Source: Vanilla planifolia (Eukaryota > Streptophyta > Magnoliopsida > Asparagales > Orchidaceae). From it: a DNA stretch of 64,000 bases. This document shows, one piece after another, positions 41,069-53,269 of the stretch (positions within the stretch are counted from its first letter, which is position 1; the number at the start of each line of letters is the position of its first letter). A program made the position numbers and the translations under genes. Location of the stretch: contig JAIUJO010000145.1 of the NCBI GenBank assembly GCA_023846275.1, positions 455,001 through 519,000 of the forward strand, written 5' to 3'. A model generated the notes under the pieces. That model saw only the letters and a list, made by a program, of their open reading frames with translations. It was not told the DNA's origin and did not search any database.

Positions 41069-42340
41069 ATAATCACAACAAAAAATAGTACTTTAAGATA
41101 TTGCACCAAACTTGTTAAACTATTTCAAATTATTTCTAAATTATCATGAATATATACTTTCAAAAATAATTTTATGTTTATTATATATTTCATAATTTAT
41201 TCTAATAAAAATACTTTATTTATATTGAATTTATATGAAACTATGCAGATTATTATTTTCCTAATTGTAAACATTCAAGAATATGGATTATTTCTATAAA
41301 ATTATATTTCTTATAAGTAAAAAAGTTCATGTTTTAATTCTAAATAATAGGTTTTTATTATTATGAAAAAGGTTAAACTAATGAAATTGAAATTTCATAA
41401 TTTATATTACTTTATGGAGCTAAGAAAATAGATTGTGTAAATGGTAATAATATTAGAGAAAAAAGAGAGATCGATGAATGAAGAGAAAGAGAAAAAGAGG
41501 TTTGAGGGAGAATATAACGAAGATAGAAAGATTAAGTAAAAAAGTAAAAGAGACCAAAATGAGAAAATAAAGAGGGGCAGAGCAATGAAAGATTGAGGGG
41601 AAGAAAAAGAGATAAAGAAGTTAGAGACAGAAGAGAACCATAATAGAAGTGAGAAGCAAGTTAGAGAATTTGAAAGTTTTTGAGACAAAGATAAAAAAGT
41701 GAGAAAAATAATTCAATAAAAAGTATATTTCAATAATTTGATTTATAACATTTATTAATAATAAATAATTACAATATTTAATTTTAAATACCATTTAAAT
41801 TAAAGAACAATTTTAAATTTTTGGCATTTTACTATATTTTTATTATTTATAGAAATGCTTACTTACCATTAATTTAATATTATATTATTAAAATATGTAA
41901 CTTAAAGTTTTAAAATAAAAAAATTATTTTTTTAAAAGAAATAATCTTAATGTGATATAATATAGATAATAAATAAAAATAATAATTCATGTTACTGGTA
42001 CAATTTTAGATTATTCATAGTATTTAATGTATTGTTGTAATACTAAAGAGCTTTTATACATAGCACATTTTTACTATAAGAATCATATATTAGTTCTACT
42101 TTTTTAAAACTGATATAAGTTATGTCACCCATAACTAAATTATATTAATGTTTTTTATTATATCATTTGAAATTTCATTTAATATAATATTAAAATGTTA
42201 AAAATCTTATCAAGTTAATAGTCATAAATAATGACTAAATTAGAAATTATGATGTTTTATTTGAAATTATGATATTTATTAAGTCAACATTTTATTAAAA
42301 TAAATTCTCATTCAATAGAAAAATAATTGTTAAGAAACAA
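41069..42340. repeat. Unit spacer with purine tract
   Basis: A standard unit with its purine tract at about 41400-41715. The frame 41407-41688 on the - strand is a translation of that tract. No gene. Confidence 0.68.
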
Positions 42341-42457
42341 TGTGTAACATGTGGGCATCTCAAGAGGCCACTCATCCTAGTATTACTCTTGCCTAAGCAT
42401 GCCTGCCATGAAAATTCTAATTAGATTGTGAGCTATAATGTTGATGTGGTAGCACAA
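42341..42457 (-). pseudogene. 5S rRNA-like copy 17, best-kept box C
   Basis: Read on the - strand, box C is ACTAGGATGAGTGGCCTC, against plant ACTAGGATGGGTGACCTC. Box A still holds GGCATGCTTAGGC. The 5' half is more diverged. Full length, but substitutions at paired positions make a functional 5S RNA unlikely. It lies just left of the inverted segment. Confidence 0.87.
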
Positions 42458-42504
42458 GTATACGAACCCTAAAAAATTATACTTATTTGTACAAAAAAAT
42501 TAAT

Positions 42505-43313
42505 AGCTTTAATACAATTTATTTTTAAATAACATGACTTATATCAACGATAATAAAGTCGAATTAATATTTATTTATAATAGTAATATATTATATAACA
42601 TAGAGTATTTAAAATTTTAGAATGAATGTAAAATATTATTTTATATATATATCCTCTATATTATGTCATCAAGATAATATCTTGTAGTAATGACGTTTAA
42701 TAGCTCTCATATTATTTGCCTTGCACTTGTCTATCATTTACATTACCTTTACCCTCTTTAACTATTGTCATTCTCTATTTTCTCAATGCTCTTACTCATT
42801 CACTTTATTATTTATCTTTTTATCCCCTTTATCTTCTCTCACTCTATCTTCTCTCCTTTTCTCATTCTACTCATTTGAACAACTTGGATTTCTCTCATAG
42901 TTACTTTTTTCTCTCTGTTTCCCTTTCCTATATATGACTCTCAGTTTGTGTACTTATCTTAATCAAAACTCACTTATTTAAGCTTTATCAAGTAATATTA
43001 ATTAAAAAATATCTCATATTATGCACATTAATATATATATATATATAATAAAAATTTATTTTATTATTTATAATTAAAAACGTTTATATGTAAGAACTAT
43101 AATTTTATTAAAATTATCCATATGTATGAATTTTTTACTGTAGGATAAAAATAAGATATACAATTTCTTATTATTTAAATATGATTAAATGTTAATATTG
43201 TTATATATTATAACATATATATAACAAAAATTTAAATATTTTAACTGTATATGCAAGATAAATTATGTTAAGCATAATAGTAAAAAAAGTATGCTTTTTT
43301 ATATTTTAAATGC
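42505..43313. repeat. Inverted spacer with CT tract
   Basis: Reverse-complement unit spacer with its pyrimidine tract at about 42700-42955. The + strand frame 42716-42937 is a composition artefact. No gene. Confidence 0.62.
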
Positions 43314-43419
43314 AAGTGCGACTACACTAGAAGTTCTAATAAGAAATGTAAAATTAAGAATACTTTGGCAAGAGTATAATTGGAATCGATGTCCTCTAAA
43401 TATGGCCTCGTGTTCAACA
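43314..43419 (+). pseudogene. 5S rRNA-like copy 18 (inverted)
   Basis: On the + strand: GCAAGTGCGACTACAC at the 5' end, AGAAGTTCTAATAAG, TACTTTGGCAAGAGTATAAT in the box A to box C region and GGCCTCGTGTTCAACAT at the 3' end, where the usual CGTGTTGCAC is nearly kept. About 13 bp are missing in the 5' half. Confidence 0.78.
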
Positions 43420-44070
43420 TATTGTTTCATAACATTCGTTTTTCTAATGAACAAGATTTAATTTTAATAGTATGTTAATACTCATAAACAACAAAATTAT
43501 GAACAATATTTTATAATTTTCATTTAATTTATAATTTATTGTTAAAAACTTTATAACATTGTTATTATTTTTATTTAATACAAATTATAATGCTTCATAT
43601 GATTTAATAAAAAAGTAGCTTTAATAAAACATAGTTATTGCCAACATAACTTATATGTTTGAAATAATATATAAATTCTATGTATCAAATTTCTCTAATA
43701 TAATAATAATTTATTATATAACATAAATTATCTAAAATTATAAATTGAATATGAAATTTTATTTAATAATAATAAATTTTTTATAATAATAGTTATATAT
43801 TTTATTATTTATAATAATAAATTGTTTAAATTTTTATTTATAAGAATTTCAAATTGGAAGACATGATTCTTATTTTTTTTATTTTAATTAAAATAACTAT
43901 ATTAATAATTTCTATTATTTAAATATTTTTAAAATATTAATATTTGAATATATAATGACAAACAATTAAAATAAACTTTTTAAAATTATTTTTATATGGA
44001 AATTTAAAATTTTCTTTTGTGGAATATTTTCAAGTCAATAATCTTATTAGCATGATATTCTCACTTTAGT
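43420..44070. repeat. Short inverted spacer lacking the CT tract
   Basis: Only about 0.65 kb separates two 5S-like copies. The spacer passes directly from the post-5S part to the pre-5S part, with the pyrimidine tract deleted. No gene. Confidence 0.6.
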
Positions 44071-44190
44071 ATGCATCTATGACATGACCAATATAATAGC
44101 AGAACATCTCATTATAATTGTAAAGCTTTGCATGCTTTGGTGAGAGTAGTACTTTGATCGATGGCTTCATGACAAGTCCTCTTATTGCAC
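44071..44190 (+). pseudogene. 5S rRNA-like copy 19 (inverted), near canonical length
   Basis: About 120 nt, the expected 5S length. From box A to box C it reads GCATGCTTTGGTGAGAGTAG then TACTTTGATCGATGGC, against plant GCGTGCTTGGGCGAGAGTAG then TACTAGGATGGGTGAC. It ends AAGTCCTCTTATTGCAC. It is one of the best diagnostic matches to plant, rather than animal, 5S. Confidence 0.87.
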
Positions 44191-45400
44191 ATTGTTTTCA
44201 TAACATTAACTTTTTTAATGGACAATTGATTTAAAAAATATGTTAATATTTACATATAACATGATTATGATTATTATCTTGTAATTTTCCCTTTACCTAT
44301 TTCTTATTAATAAAAACTTTAAAACATCTATATCATTTAAATATTTTATTAAGCATAATAAAGTAGAATTAATATATATTTAATGTAGTATATAAATTTG
44401 ATGTATAAAAGTTTCTTAATATAATAATATACTATATAAGAAAAACTATTTTAAAATTTCTCATGAGTATGAAATTTAATTTATTTTTGTTATATTTTTT
44501 ATATCATATGAGAATAATATCTTAGAATACTGATATTATTTATTACATATTATAATATTAAATTTGCAAATAACATAAATACTTTAAGTATTTCCAAAAT
44601 ACCAAAATACTACAAATCAAATAATATTTAGTATTATATATTTTTAACAAGTTAACTTCAATAAATATTAAAGGTTAAATTATTATGATGCAACTATTAT
44701 TTAATTATTTTTCTCACTTCTTTCTTTTTTTTATCAAAATAGCTTTCATATTCTTACCTTCTTCTCTCTCACAATATCATTCATTTATTTCTCTATGCCT
44801 TCTTTGTCTTTTGTGTTCACCTCACCCTTTTACTTCTTTCTTTCTTCACAATTCCCTCTCTTACACTATTATTTATTTCATCTATCATTATTATCTTCTC
44901 TCCCTTTTGTCCTTTTCACTTTTCTTCATTCACTCAACTCTCTTCTCTCCTCATTAATATTTATCTCTCTATCTTTGTTTAATCTATTCGTTACTCTCTC
45001 TCCTCTTTTATACTCATCTCCATCAGTGCTACCTCATTTTGTTGCTCTATCATTTGACATTAATTAAAAAATCTCTCTTGTTACTCTAATATATGGTCTA
45101 TAAATATAAATATATATTTATTACTTATGATTAACTATTAATTTAATATTATTTATTTTTTAGGACTATAATTTAGCTAAAATATTACTTATTTTTGAAA
45201 GTTTACATTATTTAAAAAATATATATATAATTTTTTATTAATTTAATGAAAATATATTAGCATGGAAATTTATTATGATATATGTAATAAAATTATAACT
45301 ATTTTTAAAAGTGTATATGTATGATAGAATAAAACATTTCCTAAATAGTTCAATTTTTTAGGACATTAATTGCACAAAGATAATTTTTTATGTTTTGTAT
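44191..45400. repeat. Inverted spacer with CT tract
   Basis: Reverse-complement spacer; the pyrimidine tract at about 44690-45065 produces the Ser/Leu/Phe-rich frames 44685-45067. No gene. Confidence 0.63.
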
Positions 45401-45517
45401 GCATGTGTGACAACATGAACATTAGAATATTAAATCCCATTAGAACTCAAAAGTTAAGCATGCTTGGATCAAACAACAATTTGGATGGTTGAGTCTAGAG
45501 AAATCCTTGTGTTGCAC
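45401..45517 (+). pseudogene. 5S rRNA-like copy 20 (inverted), best-kept 5' half and box A
   Basis: On the + strand, AAATCCCATTAGAACTC then AAAAGTTAAGCATGCTTGGA is very close to plant GGATCCCATCAGAACTC then CGCAGTTAAGCGTGCTTGGG. The copy ends ATCCTTGTGTTGCAC and is followed by ATTTTTTG, a T-run where a Pol III terminator would be. The box C region (AACAACAATTTGGATGG) is damaged, so it is probably silent. Confidence 0.88.
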
Positions 45518-46180
45518 ATTTTTTGTTGGATTTGTTTTTCTTATGAATGAGAGTTGATTTTATCAATATGTTAATATTTATCAATGACATAATTATATGT
45601 AATTTTTTATTGTGATAAAATTTTGTTATTATCTGTTAATATTAACTTTATAATATTATTTTTATTTTCATATATTACTAAATATAGTAATTCATATGTT
45701 AAAATAAAATAATAATGTAACATAATTTAATACTGAGCAACATAACTTATATCCTCTATAACAAAGTAGAAATAATAAATATTTACAATAGTACATACAT
45801 GTTATGTATAAAAGTTATGTAATGTAATAATAACATATATATATATATATAATTAAAATTTTACATTCATTATATAATTTTAAGAAGTTAATGTAACATG
45901 ATATATTGTTATTATATTTAAAAACCTTTATAAATAGCATTTATATATTATTATAAATATATATTTATTCTACACTATTATAGGTTATGTATTATAAGTT
46001 ACCCATAATTAAATTATTTTCAAGTTATTACTTTATTACATAGCATTAAGTGTTAAATTTATTATCAATAACAAAATTTAAATTATAAAATATTATACAT
46101 AAATGCAATATTTTTGCTTAGTAATGCATTATTAAAATCAACTATTACTTATTAGAAAAAATAATGTTATTAAAAATCTT
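45518..46180. repeat. Spacer containing the right inversion breakpoint
   Basis: The left part (to about 45840) is reverse-complement spacer and the right part (from about 45852) is direct spacer, meeting at a TA run (45835-45851). The two sides form an imperfect inverted repeat of about 100 bp per arm. No gene. Confidence 0.7.
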
Positions 46181-46296
46181 TGTTCAACAAAGAATTTCTT
46201 AAAATGTCACTCATTTATGCACTACTCTCACCCATGCATGCCTAATGTTAGAGTGCTAATGAAATCCAATTCTATAACATTTGTGTGATCACACAT
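46181..46296 (-). pseudogene. 5S rRNA-like copy 21
   Basis: A full-length copy with AATGTCACTCATTTATGCAC in the box C region, CTACTCTCACCCATGCATGC through box A and TGTTAGAGTGCTAATGAAAT in the 5' half. It is the first direct-orientation copy after the inverted segment. Confidence 0.81.
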
Positions 46297-47559
46297 GTAC
46301 AAAAAAGCCACAAAATCATAGTTGTACTACTACTACCATGATAATAATGAACTTTTAATAAAAGGTTTCTAATATCAATGCAATAGTTATGTTGAATTAA
46401 TAAAAAATTATTTTTATTATAATTCCATTTTAGTAAACATTCATACAAAATAATTATTTCTTTTAAATTACAACTCAAAAAAATAAATTATATATTAATT
46501 ATATTTAATTAAAAATACATATTTGTTAGTATATATATATATATATATATATATGAATGTGTATAATATCACAAATTAGTTAATTATTCTTAGTTATTGG
46601 AGATGAAAAAAGGGTAATGAAGATGGACATAAATATATTAAAAGTGAGAGAATTAATTGAAAATAGAGAGAGAAATGAAAATAATAATAGAGTGAGAAGG
46701 GATAGATTACTACATGAAGGGAAAAAGAAACAAAGGAAAACAAGATCAAGAGAATAAATAAAGAAATGAAAGAGAAAGAAATTAAAAAAAAAACATAGAG
46801 AGGAGTGTGAGGGTAAGGGAAAGTCAAAGAAATAGAAGGAAAGACAAAAAGAAGAATAATAATGAGAGAGACAAGAGAAAGAAAGAATATGAGAGCTATT
46901 AAGATAATGAGAAAAAGTTAGAGAAATAATTAAATAAAAGTTATATCTTAATAATTTAACATATAGTACATATCAATATTAATTTCTAGCACTCTTATAA
47001 AATTAAATATTATTGGAGTACAATAATACCTTGATGTTTTCTTGTTTTTTAACATATTATAAAATTTTAAAATATTATTTGATTAATAGTTTAATTTTAG
47101 TTTATAAATAGTTATAATTCTTAATGATAAATCAATTAATAATTATTATCGTTATTTCAAATGTCATATTTATAAGAAACATACATGCAACAAATATAAA
47201 TAATACCTCATATTCATGATATAATATTAACTTGTTATGTTATATATATATATTATTATTGTATTATGAATATTTTAATATTATATTTTTTTTAATATTA
47301 TAAATATATTATAATTCTACTCTATTATAGTTGATATATTTTATTTTATCCAACATTAAATATTTTTTAAGTTCTTTTTTCATTTTCTATGATGTTTTAT
47401 ATATAATAATAAATGAAAGTGATATTTATGTTATAAAGTTAATATTAGCAATTAATTCATAAAATATATTTTATAAAATATCTTTCATCACTTAAAAATA
47501 TCAACATATTATTAAAATCAATTATCTTTTATAAGAAAAGAGATTACTATGAAAAATAT
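46297..47559. repeat. Unit spacer with purine tract
   Basis: A standard unit. A short TA run is at 46529-46554, the purine tract at about 46600-46930 and a long AT spacer follows. Minus-strand frames at 46272-46827 are not genes. Confidence 0.67.
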
Positions 47560-47676
47560 GGGCAACACAAGTGATTCTCTATGATACACCTATCTAAATA
47601 CTATGCCCACTATGGCATACTGGACTTTTAAGTTCTACAAAATTCATTTGCTATAATATTTGAGTTGTTGCACAAG
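47560..47676 (-). pseudogene. 5S rRNA-like copy 22
   Basis: Full length but diverged: GGGCAACACAAGTGATTC at the 3' end, ACCTATCTAAATACTATGCC in the box C region and TTTAAGTTCTACAAAATTC in the 5' half. Box A is lost. Confidence 0.7.
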
Positions 47677-48744
47677 CATAAAAAAAGTTTAAAACTAATA
47701 CTTATGTGATTATTGTCTAGAAAATAATGAATTCATTAAGAAATATTTATATGATCATGCATACTTTTCTCAAAAAACATTTTAATTTTATTATATATAA
47801 ATTAATATATTCCAATATTAATGCTTTAAATGTATTGAGCTAATTAGAAATAATTTATATTATTATTTCTCATAGAGTAAAGACAAACAAAAAAATTCTT
47901 CCACTAAAATATAACTCCTATAAATAGAAAACTAAATTATTTATTAATTATTAAAAATAAATTTTTTTATTAATATATATATGGATATATTAAAGTTTGA
48001 AACATGAGAGATGTCTTTGATAATCTTAATTGATGGTCATAAAAGAAGACTTAATAGTGATGGAGATAGGCATACTAGATGAGAAAAAGTCATTAATAGG
48101 TAAGACAGTAGAAAGGAAAGTATTAATAAGGAGAGAAGTGAGATGATTTAATAAAGGAAAAGAAAAAACAAACAAGAAAGAGGATAAAAGGGAGAAAAAA
48201 TAAAAAATAAAAAAATCAAATGAAAGAATGAGAGAAATGAGGAAATAAATAAAGATAGAAGAGAGTGATGAGGGAAAAAAAGAGATAGAGAAAGGGGAGA
48301 TGAAGAAGTGAATGATAATAGGACAAGTAAGAAAGTTAGGATAAGAAATCTTTTATGATAAAGTGAAGCAAGAAAGAAAAATAATTAAATAAAACCTATA
48401 TCTAAATAATTTAATTAATAATATTTTTAAACTTTAATATGCCAAAGATGTATAATATTAAATATTGCTTAAATAAATTAAAAAGTCACTGTTTTATTTT
48501 AATTTATTATATTGCAAAAGTTTAAGAGATATGTTGACCATTAACGTGTTATTATTTAATTAATACATTTAATTTAAGTAGTTAACTATATAATAAATAA
48601 TATCATTATTCAAGAATATTATCTTCATATGACATTATATAGATAATAAATATAAATAATATTTCATATTTTTAATAAAATGCTATTTAGTTCATTTCAT
48701 ACAACATATTATTATGATATTAAAAAACTTTGAAAAACACAAAG

Positions 48745-48792
<48 letters not shown>

Positions 48793-49067
48793 ATATATAT
48801 ATATATATATATGTTTTATTTAGTTATAATAGACATAGGTTATGTTGCCCAACATTAACTTTTGTAATTGTTGTTATTTTATTACATTATATAAGATGAT
48901 ATATTTGACAATATACAAAATGATAAGAAATATATATAGTTCATATTACAAAAAATAATGAAAGCTAAAATTACATAACAGCATTCATAATTATTTCTTT
49001 TATAAAAATTAACATAATATTAAAATTAATTTTTGCTCATAAGACTAACAAATGCTATGAAAAATAT
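47677..49067. repeat. Unit spacer with purine tract and CA/TA microsatellite
   Basis: A standard unit with a purine tract at about 48030-48380 and a composite CA then TA microsatellite at 48745-48812 in the long spacer. The 61-codon frame at 48714-48899 comes from the microsatellite. No gene. Confidence 0.68.
48745..48812 (+). repeat. Composite (CA)n(TA)n microsatellite inside a 5S-like spacer
   Basis: About 45 bp of AC repeats followed by about 20 bp of TA. It is the only sizeable CA run inside the AT-rich core, and it has the same strand polarity as the flanking CA arrays. Confidence 0.95.
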
Positions 49068-49172
49068 GTGTAAGATATGAAATGCTAAAGAAGTCACTGA
49101 TCTTAGTACTACTCTCACCCTTGCGTGCTTAACTTTGATTCCGATGCTCTAATGTTGGTATTGTTGTAAATG
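49068..49172 (-). pseudogene. 5S rRNA-like copy 23, well-kept box C to box A
   Basis: The + strand reads GAAGTCACTGATCTTAGTAC then TACTCTCACCCTTGCGTGCTT, very close to the complement of plant boxes C and A and retaining a GCG that most copies have lost. The 5' half is shortened (TGATTCCGATGCTCTAATG). Confidence 0.84.
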
Positions 49173-50174
49173 CATATCGAAGCTAAGAAACTTATACTGA
49201 TGTGATTATAGTCTCAAAATAATAATTACTTAATTAAGTTTCTAAATTATCATCCAAAAAATATGTTAACAAATAATTTTACTTTTATTATATATGTCTT
49301 TATATATTCAAATATTAATACAATAGGTTTATTAAATTAATAAGAAATTATTTGTATTCTTATTTATCTTAAAGTAACTATTTATACAAAAGAATTATTT
49401 ATACTAAATAATAGTTCATATAAATACACAAATTTATTAATTTTTACAAATAATATATCTATTACGTAAAATATACATTAAAAAGTGTAACATGTGAGAT
49501 ATTTTTATTCATATTAGTTAATTGTGCTAAAATAAGTGATAGTGGTGATGGAGATAAGAAAATTGTAATTTAGCAAGAGTCATAGATAGATAAAAGAGAC
49601 AAAGAGTTAAATATTAATAGAGAAAAGGAGAGAGGAGAGAGAGAAGATATAGAAGATAGAATATATGACAAAGTGAAAGAAAGAGACAAATGATAAAATA
49701 GAAAGATAAACAAGATGAGGGTGAGGGAAAGATAAATATATAAATTATTTTGAGATAAGTAGACAATGATAGTGGGAGAGATAACCACGTGAACTATGAG
49801 AGATGTTGAGATAAAGAAAAAAGTGAAAGGAATAATTTAATAAATTTTATTTCATAATAATTAAATTTATAATATTTTTTAACATGAACATGTTAGAAAT
49901 ATAAAAAATTAAATGTTAATAAAATGAACTACAATTCGTAGTTTTAAATTATGTTCTTATGTTGTAAAGATTTAAAATATACGTCGAATATTCATATAAT
50001 ATTATTTTATTAATACATTAAATTTTAAAATAAGTTAAGTGTTAAGTGTATTTATTATTTTTAGATATTACCATAATATGAACATAATATTTCATCTTCA
50101 AGATATAATTTTTAGTAGTTAATTTTAAGTAATAAATTATTATTATTCTAAAAAAATTAGTACAAAGGAGATAC

Positions 50175-50227
<53 letters not shown>

Positions 50228-50427
50228 GTATATATATTACACTTCATTATAGTTGATAAAAGTTATGTCATGTAAATTTTAATTATATCAAATAAAGATG
50301 ATAATAGTAGATAATAACAAAATGGAAGATCATAAAATATAATTCTTAATTATGTTATTCTTGGATATTAACATATTACTAAAATCAACTTCTTTTCTAA
50401 TTAAAAGTAGTACAATGAAAAAATATA
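49173..50427. repeat. Unit spacer with purine tract and CATA/TA run
   Basis: A standard unit with a purine tract at about 49540-49830 and a (CATA)n(TA)n microsatellite at 50171-50224. The minus-strand frame 49570-49788 is a composition artefact. No gene. Confidence 0.67.
50171..50224. repeat. (CATA)n(TA)n microsatellite
   Basis: Four CATA repeats pass into about 19 TA repeats, within the long spacer. Confidence 0.95.
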
Positions 50428-50540
50428 TGAAACATGAGAACTTCTCAAAGGGTCATCCAACACTATGCTACTATTACCAAAGCATGCTTAATTTTGTAAT
50501 TCTAATGACATTCAAGTTATAATAATGGTGGTCTTACATG
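50428..50540 (-). pseudogene. 5S rRNA-like copy 24
   Basis: A full-length copy: AACATGAGAACTTCTCAAAG at the 3' side, GGTCATCCAACACTATGC in the box C region, CAAAGCATGCTTAATTTTG at box A. The 5' end is less well kept. Confidence 0.82.
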
Positions 50541-51790
50541 TAAACAAAAGTTAGAAAATCATTCTTGTGTGATTTTTGCCCAAAAAATTAAATGACTAAT
50601 AAAGAAATTTTTAAGATTATTAAGCATATATAGTTTTAAAAAATATTTTAATTTTACTATATTTGTAGTAATATATTTGGATATCCATATTTTATTTATT
50701 ATAAATTAATTAGAAATTATTTATATTATTATTTTCTTTAATGTAAACATTCATGCCTAAGAATTATTAAGAATGTTAACTTTTTGTTTAATTAAAAATA
50801 ATAACCAAATATATTAATTATTATATATGTATATATCAAAGTCCTTAAATCAAATGATTTCTTAATTAATCTCATTGTTGGTGCTTAAAAATGAGGTAAT
50901 GGTGTTAAAGATAAGTGCTTTTAATGAGAGATAGTTATGCTTATAAAGGAGAGAGATAGAGAGAAGAAGAATAACAAAGAGATGATAAAACTAATGGAGA
51001 GACTAAATAACAATGTGAAAAATAGAAACAAATAAACAAAATGAAGAGATTGGGTTAGTGGAAGACAGAGATAGAGAATAGCTTTCAAATATGAGATTGT
51101 AATGTGAGAGATAAAAAAATATGAGAATGTGAAAGATATATAGATACAAAGAGTGAAAAATAATTGCATAAAAGTTTTAACTAAAATATTTAACATATAG
51201 TATTTCTTAATGTTAAAATGTTAAACATATATAATATTAAATATAATCTAAATGCAATAAAAATTCAACATTGTTTTATTATCATACTATAATAAAAAAT
51301 TTAAAGAACAAGATGATATTTAATTTAATATGATTTTATTAACATGTGTAATTTAAAATGTTAACTAAATAATAAACAATGTTAAAACTCTTAGATATTA
51401 TCTTCATTAGACAAAATATATAACAAATATAAGAAATATTTGAGATCAATGATATAATTTTGGGTACTTTATGAATTATAACATATTTTATTTAATTAAA
51501 AAGCCTTCATATATAACATACATGTGTTACATTATAAATATATATTAACTCTATTTTATTTTAGTTGATATCGATTATGATGGTGCAATTAAATTTCCTT
51601 GTTTTTATTAATTCATTACATCATTTGAGCTATCGTAGTTAATACCATTTTAAAATAATAATAATTTTATAAAATATTATAAAAAAAGTAAAAAAACTTG
51701 AATTACTAAATATTATTCATAATTATGTTATTTATAAGTATTAACCTATTTTTTGAAAAAATGTTCTTCATTAGAAACAAATGGCATAAA
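50541..51790. repeat. Last unit spacer with purine tract
   Basis: A standard unit with a purine tract at about 50885-51165 and a long AT spacer leading to the right-hand junction copy. The frame 50921-51196 on the - strand translates the tract. No gene. Confidence 0.67.
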
Positions 51791-51856
51791 CATTGTGTAG
51801 TAGGACTTTCTAAGAGGTGATGCATCATAGTGATACTATACACATCCATGCATAAA
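51791..51856 (-). pseudogene. 5S rRNA-like copy 25 (right junction copy), 3' half only
   Basis: The 3' half is recognisable: CATTGTGTAGTAGGACTTTC, TAAGAGGTGATGCATCATAG, TGATACTATACACATCCATG. The last block parallels ACTACTCTCACCCATGCATG of copy 21, so the 5S-like sequence reaches about box A and then passes into the CA array. The 5' half is absent. Confidence 0.72.
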
Positions 51857-53269
51857 CACACTCACAAACGCACACATATACACTCACAGTCACATGTGCA
51901 TGCACATGTAAATGAAAAAGAATACATACATATGTACATCCACACACACACACACGTACAACCACACTCATGCATAGACATGCACAAATACAATCACACA
52001 TACATTTTCACACAAATGCTCAAACATAAATGCATACACATATATAAAAATATACTCAAGCACACACATATATGTCCAGACTCATATACATATGCAAAAG
52101 CTTACACATAGACATGCATATGCACATGTGCACATACAGACACAAACAATCATAGGCACACAAAAATACACATACACACTCTCAAATGCATGCACATGTA
52201 TGCTTAAGCTTAGGCAGACATTCATATAAGCAAAAACATACACACTTACTAAGACACACACACAGGCACATATAAAGATGTACACACACATACACATGCA
52301 TGCATGCACTCACACATGTAATCACACACACGTAAATCAACACGCACACTTGCCAATATGAACACACATACACACACACACACACACGTGTAAACACACA
52401 TGCTCACACAGACAAGCACACATTCACAAAATGTACACACACACCCATACATGCACAAAATCACACATAGCCCAAAGACACACATATAATCACATATGCA
52501 CACATGTTCATGAACATGCACATAGATGCATAGATTACACATGCACACCCACACTAAACATGTGCACGTGCACCCCCATGGACAAACACTCACATGCACA
52601 CAAGAACACTCATGCACAAACACATATACACCTAAGAACACACACATATGCACATGAATACCCACACACACACACATGTATGAGCACACATACACATGAA
52701 TTCACCTGATAATACATACATAAACACACACACACATGCATGCACTCTCACATATGCATGTACATGCACATATGCACAAACACACACATGTAAACATAAA
52801 AACCCACACACATAGGCATGCACTCACACACCCACATACACACATCAATCATAATCACACACGTACATGTGCAAACATGCACACTAACACATGCTCACAC
52901 ACATGACCATGCATGCACATACACACCCACATGCTCATGCACACACAAAAAATGAATAGACGTGAACAGATGCATAGACATGCACACAAATATATGCATA
53001 CATGCAAACAAACATAAACATTCATGCACACACAAACACGGACATGCCCACACACAAATACACACATACGAAAAACACATCAAAAGGCATAGACACAAAT
53101 ATACAAATACATATGTAGATGCACACACAAAAATGTACCCACGCACACATGTAAGAAGACACCACTTGAATGCACAAGTCCACACATACATGCACAAAAA
53201 ACACACATAATAACTAGATGTATGCACAAGCATACTCACATATTATGCACACAAATATCAACATAAATG

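Larger units (their letters stand above)
42505..45840 (-). repeat. Inverted segment of the 5S-like array
   Basis: Between these points every unit part is reverse-complemented. The 5S-like copies at 43314, 44071 and 45401 read on the + strand, the purine tracts appear as CT-rich sequence (about 42700-42955 and 44690-45065), and the spacers match the reverse complement of spacers elsewhere (ATGACTTATATCAACGATAA near 42535 against TTGATATAAGTTATG in direct units). The right breakpoint is at a short TA run with imperfect inverted-repeat arms. Confidence 0.83.
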
